Source of the DNA: Clostridiaceae bacterium
GTDB lineage: Bacteria; Bacillota; Clostridia; Saccharofermentanales; Saccharofermentanaceae
Assembly: GCA_012838315.1 (NCBI GenBank)
Contig: DUPM01000003.1
Span: forward strand, 62,001 to 126,000
DNA length: 64,000 nucleotides
Direction of reading: 5' to 3'
This document shows, in pieces, positions 14,025-23,287 of the stretch. Each line of letters starts with the position of its first letter. The stretch's first letter is position 1. Position numbers and translations under genes: made by a program. The notes below the pieces were generated by a model. That model did not search any database, had not been told where the DNA came from, and saw only the letters and a program-made list of their open reading frames with translations.

Positions 14025-17003
14025 ATGACAGAAAAAAAGGATTCGACCGATCGTAAAAATGATAAAACCGAGCCGGTAACACATTCCGACATGGATATCA
14101 CCGGACCGGAAATCATTGTAAGCGGTATTTCCGGTACCAAGACGTTGCGTGTCGGTCGCGTAAACAAGAAATCGCGTGCCGCAAAGCAAGAGACGGAAGT
14201 AAAAAGCAAGGCTGATGAGACGACATCAATCGAGAAGATTGAGACGGATACGGCCTCTGTTGCTAAGCCTTCTGTCGAGAAGGCCGTTGAGAAGCCGGCT
14301 GATAAACCTGCGTCACAGGTGTCTGCCTCCGCACAAGTGACTCAAGCAGAAGTTCTTCCCAAAACGGACAATCATTCTGAAGTTTCTACGCTGACCCAGG
14401 AAATAAAGATGGACAGTGAGCCGAAACCGAAGCCGGTGACGCCTCAAGCATCAGCGAAGGCGCCGGAGAATAGAACAGTCACACCGAATAGCCGTGCGAA
14501 CACGGTTCGCACAGATCGTTCGACTTATGTACCCGGTTCGGATAATCGTCCGAGACAGGGTTATTCTGATCGCGGACCTTCGTCTTCCGGTCCTCAGGGC
14601 GGCGGACCACGTCCGGGCGGCAATTCATACGGTCCGGGCGGACCGCGACCGGGCGGCAATTCATACGGTCCGGGCGGACCACGCCCGGGCGGCAATTCAT
14701 ACGGCCAGGGCGGACCACGTCCGGGCGGCAATTCATACGGCCAGGGCGGACCACGACCGGGCGGTAATTCATACGGCCAGGGCGGACCACGTCCGGGCGG
14801 TAATTCATATGGTCAAGGCGGACCTCGCCCCGGCGGCGCTTCTTTTGCTCCGGGTGGTCAACGTGGCCCCGGTCAAAGGCCGGTTTCGGATCGTCCGGGT
14901 CAGGGGCGTTCTCCTTTCTCGAGACCTGCCCCAAAGGACGAGGATGATGCTATTACGCTCGAAAAGAGCAAAGATAAGGCAAATTTTGCAGCAAGAGATG
15001 CAATTGACAAGAGCCGTAAAGACGTTAATAAAGATTTCAAGAAAGATACGGTCAGACCGACAAGTACTCAAGGTGACAAGCGCGTCGGTAATCAACGCGC
15101 GGTCACGTCCGCTTTTGTTGGACGAGACGCTACAGATATTTTATCCGACGATACCGTTTTAGATGCCTCCTACCCGGCAGCGCATAAGGGGCGTCGTTCG
15201 GGGCAGAGGAGACGCGGCAATAATAGCCACGCCCAAGTGCAGCCCAAGGCAGTTCTGACACACGTTCAGTTGCCTGAGAGCATTACTGTTAAAGATTTTT
15301 CGGAAGGCATACAGAAACGTTCTTCAGAGGTTATCAAAAAACTAATGAAGCTCGGTATGCTCGCAACCCTTAATCAAGAAATTGACTTTGACACGGCCAC
15401 TCTGATTGCTGACGAGTTTGGCATCACAACAGAAAAACTGTTAGTGGTGACTGAGGAGGATATCCTCTTCGACGATACGGCAGATACGGACGAGAACCTA
15501 AAGCCGCGTCCGCCGGTTGTTGTTGTCATGGGACACGTCGATCACGGAAAGACATCTCTTTTGGATCGTATTCGCTCTGCTTCCGTAGTCAAAGGCGAAG
15601 CGGGCGGTATCACTCAGCAAATTGGAGCGTATACAGTTCGTCTCAATGATAAGCGCATGACGTTCTTAGATACGCCAGGCCACGAAGCGTTTACAACGAT
15701 GCGTGCCAGAGGTGCACAGGTTACCGATATCGCAATTTTGGTTGTCGCTGCAGATGACGGTGTCATGCCTCAGACTATTGAGGCCATTAATCATGCTCGT
15801 GCCGCCAATACGGAGATCGTCGTCGCAATCAACAAGATTGATCGTCCGGGCGCAAACGTTGAAAAAGTTAAGCAAGAGTTGTCGGTTCATGGCATTCTGC
15901 CTGAAGATTGGGGCGGCTCAACGGTTATGGTTCCGGTTTCGGCACATACCGGAGAAGGTATTGAAGACCTCCTCGAAATGGTTCTTCTTACTGCTGACGT
16001 CATGGATTTGAAGGCCGATCCCGATAAGCAAGCGAAGGGGACGGTTATTGAGGCTAGACTGGACAAGAACCGCGGACCGGTCGCTACTGTTTTGGTTCAA
16101 CGCGGTACGCTCAGAAGTGGCGATACTGTCGTCACAGGTTCTACAGTTGGACGTGTTCGCGCTATGGCGGATGATAAGGGTGCAGAGGTAAAGAAGGCCG
16201 GGCCATCCATGCCTGTTGAAATTTTGGGCTTGTCGGACGTACCGGAAGCAGGAGAAATTTTCTACGCGGTTACGGATGAAAAAGTTGCTCGTCAATTGGC
16301 TGATAAGCGCCGTATGAAACAGCGTGAGGATCAGTTAAGAAAGTCGTCGCGTATGTCGCTAGAGACGCTGTCTCAGTCATTGACAGCCGGCGAGGTTCAT
16401 GATCTGAACTTGATTGTTAAGGCGGACGTTCAAGGCTCGGTTGAGGCCGTCATTCAGTCTCTCGAAAAACTTTCTAACGAGGAAGTTCGAGTTAAGGTCG
16501 TTCATGGTGCTGTCGGTGCGATTACCGAAGCTGATGTCACACTTGCTGATGTAACCAATGCGATAATTATCGGTTTTAATGTTCGTCCTTCAACGATGAT
16601 CGTCGAAATGGCCAAGGAGGCCGCTGTTGACATTAAGCTTTATCGCGTTATTTATAATGCAATCGAAGATATTGAGGCAGCAATGAAGGGACTTCTGAAA
16701 CCGAAATTCGAGGAAGCCATTCTCGGACATATTGAGATTCGACAAATTTTCAAAGTCTCGAGTGTTGGTACCATTGGCGGCGCCTATGTTCTTGACGGTA
16801 AGGTTCTTCGTTCCTCAGAGGTTCGCGTGGTTCGTGCCGGCATTGTTGTCCACGAAGGTAAGCTTGCGTCGCTGAAACGATTTAAGGACGATGTGAAGGA
16901 AGTAAACGCCGGATATGAGTGTGGTATATCCATCGAAGGTTACAACGATATAAGAGAAGGTGACGTAATTGAAGCCTTCGAAATGCGCGAAATTAAGCGC
17001 TGA
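14025..17003 (+). CDS. infB: translation initiation factor IF-2
   Basis: The protein has 992 residues. Residues 1-410 are a long, low-complexity N-terminal region with Glu/Lys/Thr-rich and Gly/Pro/Arg-rich parts. The conserved core follows: an IF2-N helix ([20 protein letters not shown], about 423-442), the GTPase domain with [13 protein letters not shown] (about 500-512), DTPGHEAF and NKIDRP, then domains II, III and C2. IF-2 places initiator tRNA on the 30S subunit. GAGGAGG precedes the start. The N-terminal region is longer than usual and includes a perfect-phase tandem repeat. Confidence 0.96.
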   Translation: MTEKKDSTDRKNDKTEPVTHSDMDITGPEIIVSGISGTKTLRVGRVNKKSRAAKQETEVKSKADETTSIEKIETDTASVAKPSVEKAVEKPADKPASQVSASAQVTQAEVLPKTDNHSEVSTLTQEIKMDSEPKPKPVTPQASAKAPENRTVTPNSRANTVRTDRSTYVPGSDNRPRQGYSDRGPSSSGPQGGGPRPGGNSYGPGGPRPGGNSYGPGGPRPGGNSYGQGGPRPGGNSYGQGGPRPGGNSYGQGGPRPGGNSYGQGGPRPGGASFAPGGQRGPGQRPVSDRPGQGRSPFSRPAPKDEDDAITLEKSKDKANFAARDAIDKSRKDVNKDFKKDTVRPTSTQGDKRVGNQRAVTSAFVGRDATDILSDDTVLDASYPAAHKGRRSGQRRRGNNSHAQVQPKAVLTHVQLPESITVKDFSEGIQKRSSEVIKKLMKLGMLATLNQEIDFDTATLIADEFGITTEKLLVVTEEDILFDDTADTDENLKPRPPVVVVMGHVDHGKTSLLDRIRSASVVKGEAGGITQQIGAYTVRLNDKRMTFLDTPGHEAFTTMRARGAQVTDIAILVVAADDGVMPQTIEAINHARAANTEIVVAINKIDRPGANVEKVKQELSVHGILPEDWGGSTVMVPVSAHTGEGIEDLLEMVLLTADVMDLKADPDKQAKGTVIEARLDKNRGPVATVLVQRGTLRSGDTVVTGSTVGRVRAMADDKGAEVKKAGPSMPVEILGLSDVPEAGEIFYAVTDEKVARQLADKRRMKQREDQLRKSSRMSLETLSQSLTAGEVHDLNLIVKADVQGSVEAVIQSLEKLSNEEVRVKVVHGAVGAITEADVTLADVTNAIIIGFNVRPSTMIVEMAKEAAVDIKLYRVIYNAIEDIEAAMKGLLKPKFEEAILGHIEIRQIFKVSSVGTIGGAYVLDGKVLRSSEVRVVRAGIVVHEGKLASLKRFKDDVKEVNAGYECGISIEGYNDIREGDVIEAFEMREIKR
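14601..14852 (+). repeat. 36-bp tandem repeat (7 copies) inside infB
   Basis: Seven in-frame copies of a 12-residue unit, [12 protein letters not shown] or [12 protein letters not shown], occupy residues 193-276. The last copy is diverged (ASFAP). DNA copies differ mainly at third positions. The repeat creates long open frames on the other strand and in another frame, which are shadows. Confidence 0.92.
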
Positions 17004-17051
17004 CATAATACTTGTTGCGCAATTTTTCGTGAATGATTCGGGAGGTTGGAT

Positions 17052-17414
17052 ATGCGAAGAGACAGAGCAGCTCGAGTCGGTGATGAAATGCAAAAAATGA
17101 TTGCCGATATATTGAGAAACGACATTAAAGATCCTAGAATTCCTGTGATGACATCGGTCGTAGAAGTGAAAATGTCTGCGGATTTATCACATGCGACTGT
17201 CTACTTATCAGTTATGACTGATGAAAAAGGCAAGAAAGATTTTACGGATGCGATAAACAAGGCATCCGGCTTCATTCGTCGAGAGGCTAGCCAGAGAATT
17301 AATCTCAGAGTAGCTCCTGAACTTCATTTCGTTATTGATGATTCAATCGAAAGAGGCATGCGCCTCATGAAACTCATTGATGATACGATAAGGGAGGATC
17401 AGTCGCGTGAGTGA
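17052..17414 (+). CDS. rbfA: ribosome-binding factor A
   Basis: The 120-residue protein is a single KH-type domain typical of RbfA: the N-terminal helix RAARVGDEMQKMIADIL, the DPRIPVMTSVVEV strand, and the C-terminal LHFVIDDSIERGMRLMKLID motif. It binds the 30S subunit during late maturation and helps cold adaptation. The ATG at 17052 has GGGAGG six bases upstream; a TTG six bases earlier would leave no spacing. It overlaps nrnA by 8 bases, so translation is probably coupled. Confidence 0.93.
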   Translation: MRRDRAARVGDEMQKMIADILRNDIKDPRIPVMTSVVEVKMSADLSHATVYLSVMTDEKGKKDFTDAINKASGFIRREASQRINLRVAPELHFVIDDSIERGMRLMKLIDDTIREDQSRE

Positions 17415-18423
17415 AGTTGCCAATGCAATTGTAGAAGTTCTCTTGTCATCAGATTTATCAGGTAAGACTATTTTTGTATATCCTCATGCTCGTTTGGATG
17501 GTGATTGCATTGGATCTGCGCTATCTTTGGTCGCTGTGCTGAGAAAAGCAGGTAGGTGTTCTTGCGTTATGTTGGAAGAACCCATTCCTGAGCGTTTGTC
17601 ATTTATGGACATTCCTGAAGATATTTATAGAATCTATTCTCCGGAGAACCATGATAATTTGGCTTCGGAGCAATGCATTGCGGTTGCGGTTGATTGTTCT
17701 GAAGCCGGAAGGATGGGTTCAGCCGGAGCACTTTATGAAGTGGCTTCAGTTAAAGTGGTCATTGATCATCACGTGTCCAGCGGCGAGGCGGTTGGCACAA
17801 GATTAGTGGTTCCCAAAGCCGCTGCGACTGCCGAACTAATATTACAGGTCATTAGAATTATTGAAGCGCGCGTTAATAAGTCTCTTCTCGATGAGCAGAT
17901 TGCAAATTTTCTTATGGTTGGGATTCAATCGGATACCGGACGTTTTTCGTATCAGAATACAACACCGGATACACTTCGTGCAGCTGCGGATCTTTTGGAA
18001 GCCGGCGCGAATTTATACCTCAATGCCTATCATCTTTTTGACTTGACGAGCGTGGAAAGAATGCGTTTGATTGCGAAAGCGCTTTCAGGAGCGAGAATGT
18101 TTTATGATGGCAAAATGGCGATGACAGCGGTGACGCAGGAGATGATTCGCGATACAAATGCGTCTGATTATTCTGCGGACGGTTTAGTATCTAGTCTGAG
18201 AGACATTGAGGGTGTTGTCGTTTCATTCGTAGTTAGAGAGTCTAAAGACGGAGAAGTACGCGTAAATATCAGAAGCAGAGAGCCTTTTGATTCGGCCGCA
18301 TTTGCAGAGTTTTTTGGCGGCGGTGGACATCATAGGGCAGCGGGTTTTACAGTAAGAGATTCTTCAGTGAATGAGGTATGTAAGTCTATTATTCATCAAG
18401 CAGTATCCTTTTTTTCGGAGTAG
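17407..18423 (+). CDS. nrnA: DHH-family nanoRNase / pAp phosphatase
   Basis: The 338-residue protein has the DHH/DHHA1 architecture of NrnA. Motifs are LDGDCIGSALS (motif I, about residues 30-40), VAVDCSEAGRMG (II), VIDHHVSSG (III, the DHH), and the DHHA1 signature GGGGHHRAAGF near the C-terminus. It degrades short RNA oligonucleotides and dephosphorylates 3'-phosphoadenosine 5'-phosphate using Mn ions. It starts with GTG inside the end of rbfA, with GGGAGG upstream. The order rbfA-nrnA-truB-ribF is conserved in Firmicutes. Confidence 0.93.
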   Translation: MSEVANAIVEVLLSSDLSGKTIFVYPHARLDGDCIGSALSLVAVLRKAGRCSCVMLEEPIPERLSFMDIPEDIYRIYSPENHDNLASEQCIAVAVDCSEAGRMGSAGALYEVASVKVVIDHHVSSGEAVGTRLVVPKAAATAELILQVIRIIEARVNKSLLDEQIANFLMVGIQSDTGRFSYQNTTPDTLRAAADLLEAGANLYLNAYHLFDLTSVERMRLIAKALSGARMFYDGKMAMTAVTQEMIRDTNASDYSADGLVSSLRDIEGVVVSFVVRESKDGEVRVNIRSREPFDSAAFAEFFGGGGHHRAAGFTVRDSSVNEVCKSIIHQAVSFFSE

Positions 18424-18429
18424 CCGCTG

Positions 18430-19401
18430 ATGGTTGAGAACCAATTACTTAGTGGACTTATTTTGGCAGACAAACCGGAAGGAATCACGTCCTTTCGTAT
18501 GGATAGTCTGGTCAGGCGCTTTTCAGGTGTCAAAAAAGTGGGCCATGTCGGCACTCTGGATCCCTTTGCGACGGGTTTGTTGCCCATCTGTGTCGGCAGT
18601 TCAACACGCTTGATTCGATATATGGATGATTACGATAAAACATATGAATGTAAGACAGTATTTGGCGCATTTTCGGATACGCAGGATCGGACCGGCACCT
18701 TTTACGGTGGCAGAACGCCGACAGACGACGAGATGGTTGTGATGCAGGATAATAATTTTTCGGCTATTCGATCCTTTTTCGATGACTTGGTTGGCGATCG
18801 TCTTCAACAACCGCCACAGTATTCTGCGATAAAGATTTCCGGACGACCTGCATATTCATACGCTCGAAAGGGCCTTGAGGTGGATATTAAGCCGCGAAGG
18901 ATCTCAATATTTTCAACAGAAGTTTTATCCATTGAAGTTCAGCCAATCTTTTCTGTCGTTTTTCGTGTTCGCTGCTCGAAGGGAACGTACATCCGCTCTA
19001 TTTGCCAGGAGTTGGGCGAGTTTACAGGCTATGGTGCCTATGCTTCTTCACTCAGGCGAACGACATGCGGTGCTCTTCGAATTGAAGATGCTGTGACACT
19101 GGATAAATTGGAAGAGCTTTCCAGACAAGATCAATTTTCGAAGGCGTTTCTCAGCGATCTTTTGTGTGTTGAACATTTACCTCAAATTGAGGTCGGTGTC
19201 GATGAGACCAATGCAATTCGGCAAGGGAAAAAACTTCCGCTGCAGCTCTTTGAGGAGCGATTAATATCCGCGTGGCCTAGTTATGACGAATCGACTCGAT
19301 ATCGAGCGATGTCTGAAGGGAAATTGGTCGCAGTCGTTTATCCGAGGGTATCGGAAGAAGAGAGTATACTCAAAATTGAAAGGATGCTTTACACACAGTG
19401 A
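18430..19401 (+). CDS. truB: tRNA pseudouridine(55) synthase
   Basis: The 323-residue TruB makes pseudouridine 55 in the T loop of tRNAs. The catalytic motif is HVGTLDPFATGLLPICVG (residues about 39-56), with the nucleophilic Asp in LDPFATG. The substrate motif YDKTYECK and the RCSKGTYIRSI motif are also present. The C-terminal 60 residues form a diverged PUA-like region. It begins six bases after nrnA and overlaps ribF by four bases (GTGA). Confidence 0.94.
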   Translation: MVENQLLSGLILADKPEGITSFRMDSLVRRFSGVKKVGHVGTLDPFATGLLPICVGSSTRLIRYMDDYDKTYECKTVFGAFSDTQDRTGTFYGGRTPTDDEMVVMQDNNFSAIRSFFDDLVGDRLQQPPQYSAIKISGRPAYSYARKGLEVDIKPRRISIFSTEVLSIEVQPIFSVVFRVRCSKGTYIRSICQELGEFTGYGAYASSLRRTTCGALRIEDAVTLDKLEELSRQDQFSKAFLSDLLCVEHLPQIEVGVDETNAIRQGKKLPLQLFEERLISAWPSYDESTRYRAMSEGKLVAVVYPRVSEEESILKIERMLYTQ

Positions 19402-20360
19402 CTCGATATATTTTTGATGATAAGCACTTTGTTGGCGGATCGGTACCTTTGGGGTTTGAGCGCACTAAGAATCGGATTATTGCTCTGGGTTATTTTGATG
19501 GTGTGCATTTGGGACATCGCAAAATCATGGAGATTTTACTGCGTGAAGGACAAGAGTCTGACTTGTGTCCGGCGGCGCAGACCTTTTCGTCGATTCCGAT
19601 TTCAAAGCGTAAGACAAATGCGCTTCAGGGACTCATCTCAACAACGGATGAGCGCTGTAGCGCCATTGAAGAGATGGGTGTGTCCGAAATAATGATATTT
19701 CCATTTTCGGAGCGCTTTTCAGAAATTAGTGCAATCGATTATTTGAACTTAATTGTTATGGATTTACTGGGCGCTAAGGCTGTCGTGGTCGGACACGATT
19801 ATCGATTCGGGTCGGGCGGCGTTGGTGATGTTGCCATGTTAAGATCTTGGGGCGAGAAGAACCACGTTCGTGTCATTTCTGTAGACCCGGTTCTATACCA
19901 AGATCGCGTTATTTCAAGTTCATGGATCAGAGAAGCGCTGGACATTGGCGATGTGAAGACAGTTGCTATTTTGATGGGCCGTCCAATCGCTTATTCCGGA
20001 ATTGTAGTGAGAGGCAAGCAATTGGGAAGAACCTTGGGATTCCCTACAGCGAACATTATTCCTTCTGCGGTACGATTACTGCCGCAAATGGGAGTCTATG
20101 TATCTGAATTAAGCTTCGAAAACGAGCGCTTCCCGGCGGTGACGAATATTGGCGTTCGCCCGACTGTTGACGGTCAGAATACACATGCAACCATTGAGAC
20201 TGTTATACTAAATGCGAATTTGGATCTGTACGGTCAAGAAATATCGGTTTTTTTGCTTGAAAAACTGCGCGATGAAATTCTTTTTTCGGACATAGAGCAT
20301 TTGAAGAAACAGGTCATGGCAGACTTGAAGGTGGCATCGGATTATCATGGCATCAAGTGA
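19398..20360 (+). CDS. ribF: bifunctional riboflavin kinase / FMN adenylyltransferase
   Basis: The 320-residue RibF makes FMN and then FAD. The N-terminal adenylyltransferase domain has the nucleotidyl-transferase motif LGYFDGVHLGHRKI (about residues 31-44) and the ISSSWIREAL motif. The C-terminal flavokinase domain has GRTLGFPTANI (about 213-223) and the NIGVRPTVDG motif. The start is GTG at 19398, overlapping the truB stop (GTGA), which indicates translational coupling. It is the last gene of the operon that starts at rimP. Confidence 0.94.
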   Translation: MTRYIFDDKHFVGGSVPLGFERTKNRIIALGYFDGVHLGHRKIMEILLREGQESDLCPAAQTFSSIPISKRKTNALQGLISTTDERCSAIEEMGVSEIMIFPFSERFSEISAIDYLNLIVMDLLGAKAVVVGHDYRFGSGGVGDVAMLRSWGEKNHVRVISVDPVLYQDRVISSSWIREALDIGDVKTVAILMGRPIAYSGIVVRGKQLGRTLGFPTANIIPSAVRLLPQMGVYVSELSFENERFPAVTNIGVRPTVDGQNTHATIETVILNANLDLYGQEISVFLLEKLRDEILFSDIEHLKKQVMADLKVASDYHGIK

Positions 20361-20439
20361 TTCCATTCTCAATCGCTTGGTTGATGTGTTATGATAAGCA
20401 AAAATTCGTATTGAATAAATGATTATTGGAGTTATGAAT

Positions 20440-21381
20440 ATGATTGCATCGCTAAATACAATAACTGAGGTCGATTTTCCGGGACTTGGCATAGAAGGGA
20501 TTCGAGTTAATAGTATTGCTTTTGAAATCGGACCGTTTACTGTGTATTGGTACGGCATCATTATTGCTATTGGTCTTTGCGCTTGTGCGATTATGGCAAT
20601 GAAGCAAGCAAAGAGGTATTCCTTTTCATCGGACCATGTGATTGATTATGTTATATTCTGTTTCCCGGCAGCGCTCGTCGGTGCGCGGTTGTACTATGTT
20701 TTTTCGGAGTGGTCTTACTATAAAGAAGATCCCATAAGAATCGTTCGCGTTCATGACGGCGGGTTGGCTGTTATCGGTGGTGTTCTTGCAGCGATTTTGG
20801 TCGGATATATTGTCACAAAAGTCAAAAAGCTTCCGATTAACTATGTTTTTGATTATCTGATTGCCTACATTCCATTGGGACAGGCCGTAGGTCGATGGGG
20901 CAATTTTTTCAATCAAGAGGCATTTGGTACAAATACGAAATTGCCTTGGGGCATGATTAGTGAGAAAACATCTGATTATTTAGCTTATTATCATCCTGAA
21001 CTTGATCCTAATCTTCCGGTTCATCCTACATTTTTGTATGAGTCGATAGCAAATTTTACAATTTTGGGTTTGCTTCTTGTTATCAGAAAAAAATCAAAAA
21101 TCGCGTTTTCGGTCACCTCGGCATACCTCGTTTTGTATGGAATTGCAAGGTTTTTTATTGAGTCGTTGCGGACAGATTCCCTTTATATTGGAGACACGGG
21201 TCTACGGACTTCACAAGTGGCGTCGGTCCTCATGGTAATTACTGGAATTGCGCTTATATGTTTTTCGAAATTCAAGGGTTGGAAGAGTGCGGTTTATTTT
21301 GCCAGACAGGCAGAAGCCTCCGTTTCAAACACTTCCAATCCAACTACTTCCGAAGAAGATTTTTCGGAGCCACAAGGTTGA
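20440..21381 (+). CDS. lgt: prolipoprotein diacylglyceryl transferase
   Basis: Lgt (313 residues) transfers diacylglycerol to the cysteine of lipoprotein precursors. It has about seven transmembrane segments. Signature motifs are YWYGIIIAIG near the first membrane segment, HDGGLAVIGG (with the essential His, about residue 105), and the Lgt signature GRWGNFFNQEAFG (about 151-163). HPTFLYESI follows. Of the ATGs at 20419, 20434 and 20440, only the last has its GGAG at normal spacing (8 bases). The rodA gene follows after 13 bases, so both probably share a transcript. Confidence 0.93.
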   Translation: MIASLNTITEVDFPGLGIEGIRVNSIAFEIGPFTVYWYGIIIAIGLCACAIMAMKQAKRYSFSSDHVIDYVIFCFPAALVGARLYYVFSEWSYYKEDPIRIVRVHDGGLAVIGGVLAAILVGYIVTKVKKLPINYVFDYLIAYIPLGQAVGRWGNFFNQEAFGTNTKLPWGMISEKTSDYLAYYHPELDPNLPVHPTFLYESIANFTILGLLLVIRKKSKIAFSVTSAYLVLYGIARFFIESLRTDSLYIGDTGLRTSQVASVLMVITGIALICFSKFKGWKSAVYFARQAEASVSNTSNPTTSEEDFSEPQG

Positions 21382-21394
21382 GAGAGGATTAAGC

Positions 21395-22525
21395 ATGGCA
21401 TCAGGCAAGTCCGGAATCGTTCAACTACGAAATAATTATTTTCGTTCAGTGGATTATTTTCTCCTTATACCGGTCGTTGTACTGACGATTATTGGTGTTT
21501 TTGTGCTCGACCGCGTTCTTTCGGAGGGATATGACGGATATCCTCAAGTCTTGTATCGGCAGGCCATCGCAGGGTTCCTAGGCATGTCTATGGCCTTATT
21601 CATTTGCTTGATTCACACACATTTTCTAAAAATAATCGGATGGATCACCTACGCTGTTTCAACGATGCTATTAATTCTGGTTTTGATTGACGGATTTTCG
21701 ATGATGGAAATATGGGGTGCGGATGCGTGGCTTAATCTACCTGTTCTAGGTACTTTTCAGCCGTCTGAGCTTTCAAAAATCGGACTGGTAGTCGTCACTT
21801 CATATCTGCTCGAAGCCATCAAGGACAAGGAAATCCCATATTTTAGAGGCATTGCGGCCCTGATCGCTGTTTATGCTCTCCCTGTAGCGTTGATCATGAA
21901 GCAACCAGACTTTGGAACGACGATGGTCATTTTGTTTTCTTTGGCGTGTATGATTTTTGTCTGGGGTATCAAATATCGATATCTGTTCTTAAGTATTTCG
22001 GGGGCAGTCGTCGTCCTTTTACCTTTGATGTGGCAGTTTTTTCTTGAACCCTACCAAAAAACGAGAATCTTGTCGTTTATTTTTGCCGGGTCAGATCCTC
22101 ATGGAGAGTACAATCTGATTCAGTCCAAGACCGCAATTGCGTCCGGCGGGTTGATCGGGAATCATACCGGCACAGTGGTCACAGTTCCGGTGAAGCAGTC
22201 GGACTTCATATATTCAGCCGTTTCCGAGCACATGGGTTTTATCGGAACGACGGCGGTTGTATTTCTGGCGTTTTTCTTTTTGGCGCGTTGTTTATATGTT
22301 GGTTCAAAGACGCGTCAAAAGTCATATTCATACATCGTTGTGGGTCTTTCCGGCAGTTTTGCATTTCATTTCATCGAAAACATCGGGATGGGAGTCGGTT
22401 TATTACCAATTACGGGAATCCCTCTACCGTTTATCAGCTTGGGAGGGACGTCCTTAATGGTCAGTTATATATCGTTTGGGATTATTTTGAATATTGCGAT
22501 GGAACGAAAATCTCCTCGGTTGTGA
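21395..22525 (+). CDS. rodA: SEDS-family peptidoglycan polymerase, RodA type
   Basis: The 376-residue protein has about ten membrane segments and the SEDS motifs: KQPDFGTTMVI, the extracellular-loop region with QSKTAIASGGLIGNHTG, DFIYSAVSEHMGF, and GLLPITGIPLPFISLGGTS near the end. SEDS proteins polymerise glycan strands from lipid II together with a class B PBP. The GLLPITGIPLPFIS motif and the location outside the dcw cluster favour RodA (elongation) over FtsW, which is encoded separately here. GAGAGGA before the ATG at 21395 decides the start. A strong terminator follows. Confidence 0.85.
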   Translation: MASGKSGIVQLRNNYFRSVDYFLLIPVVVLTIIGVFVLDRVLSEGYDGYPQVLYRQAIAGFLGMSMALFICLIHTHFLKIIGWITYAVSTMLLILVLIDGFSMMEIWGADAWLNLPVLGTFQPSELSKIGLVVVTSYLLEAIKDKEIPYFRGIAALIAVYALPVALIMKQPDFGTTMVILFSLACMIFVWGIKYRYLFLSISGAVVVLLPLMWQFFLEPYQKTRILSFIFAGSDPHGEYNLIQSKTAIASGGLIGNHTGTVVTVPVKQSDFIYSAVSEHMGFIGTTAVVFLAFFFLARCLYVGSKTRQKSYSYIVVGLSGSFAFHFIENIGMGVGLLPITGIPLPFISLGGTSLMVSYISFGIILNIAMERKSPRL

Positions 22526-22603
22526 TTCCACGGGATAGCTATGTCTTTTTATATAGAAGTGTCAATACTACATAACGATTATTTGAAATAAGAAGGAAGT
22601 GGG

Positions 22604-22636
22604 TGACCGTCTCGAATTTCGAGGCGGTTATTTTAT
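22604..22636 (+). terminator. terminator of lgt-rodA
   Basis: A 12-bp stem (22604-22615 with 22619-22630, two wobble pairs) with a 3-base loop is followed by TTTTATTG. It separates the lgt-rodA unit from the dcw cluster. Confidence 0.85.
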
Positions 22637-22740
22637 TGTGCGCGATTCATGGTGTCATTCAGTATGGCTCTTCTGCTGAGAGGGATTTCTCGAAAAAGGT
22701 TTCACTTGTGTTTCAATTGGCAAGAATTGTTGTGAAGTGC

Positions 22741-22852
22741 TTGAATTGTCAGTTTTCAACGTGTAGAATACAAGCAAGTGGTGAAAAGTGGAGAGTTTTA
22801 TATCCAACGTGGTGAAGTGTGGGGAAAACTCTGGGGATAATGGGGATAACTT
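22741..22852 (+). promoter_or_regulatory. dcw promoter and MraZ-type operator repeats
   Basis: TTGAAT (22741-22746) and TAGAAT (22764-22769) are 17 bases apart. Downstream, AAGTGG occurs at 22776-22781 and again at 22786-22791, exactly one helical turn (10 bases) apart; degenerate copies (AACGTGG at 22806, AAGTGTGG at 22815) and GGGGATAA elements follow. MraZ represses its own operon by binding short direct repeats spaced by about one turn, so these are probably MraZ boxes. No other gene lies in 22526-22852. Confidence 0.65.
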
Positions 22853-23287
22853 ATGGCTCGTTTCACGAACAAAGTTGACGTCAAGGGAAGAATATTTCTT
22901 CCATCAAAACTAAGAGACACACTGGGACGCAGTGTGCATGTGACGTTGAGTTTGGATTCGGGCTACTTGTGTGTATATACCGATGAGCGTTTTAAAAAAA
23001 TTCGCGAGCAGTTTGAATTACTGAATAGCATGGACCCCCATGTTCGCCGAGTAATGAGAATGATTGTCGGTGAAGCCCTTCAATGTGACACCGATTCGCA
23101 GGGGCGGATTTCTGTATCGTCAGAGCTCTGGGAACACATCGGAGTCGAGCCCGGGGAAGAAATTTGCATCGTGAATATCGGAGATAAACTCGATATTTGT
23201 TCAAAGGAATTCTACGAGAAAGAGAAAGAGGCCATAAGTGCTGTCATGCAACTCGACCTCACACAATATAATGTCACAGGATTATGA
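22853..23287 (+). CDS. mraZ: MraZ transcriptional regulator
   Basis: The 144-residue protein has two SpoVT/AbrB-like MraZ domains: VDVKGRIFLPSKLRD in the first half and DSQGRISVSSELWEHIGV in the second. MraZ forms ring oligomers and binds the repeats in front of the dcw cluster. The ATG at 22853 has only a weak Shine-Dalgarno sequence (GGGGATAA). It is the first gene of the dcw cluster and overlaps rsmH by 17 bases. Confidence 0.93.
   Translation: MARFTNKVDVKGRIFLPSKLRDTLGRSVHVTLSLDSGYLCVYTDERFKKIREQFELLNSMDPHVRRVMRMIVGEALQCDTDSQGRISVSSELWEHIGVEPGEEICIVNIGDKLDICSKEFYEKEKEAISAVMQLDLTQYNVTGL

Noticed and set aside
14601-14852. CRISPR-like repeat array with 36-bp period
   Set aside because: There are no spacers; repeats are directly adjacent, in frame and code for Gly/Pro units in IF-2.
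14479-15162. Long open frames opposite and out of frame to the infB repeat (151, 222 and 96 residues)
   Set aside because: They arise from the GC-rich 36-bp repeat. They have no ribosome binding site or recognisable family, and the infB frame is certain.
22603-22815. Possible 70-residue gene before mraZ
   Set aside because: It overlaps the rodA terminator and the dcw promoter, lacks a ribosome binding site and has no protein-like pattern.
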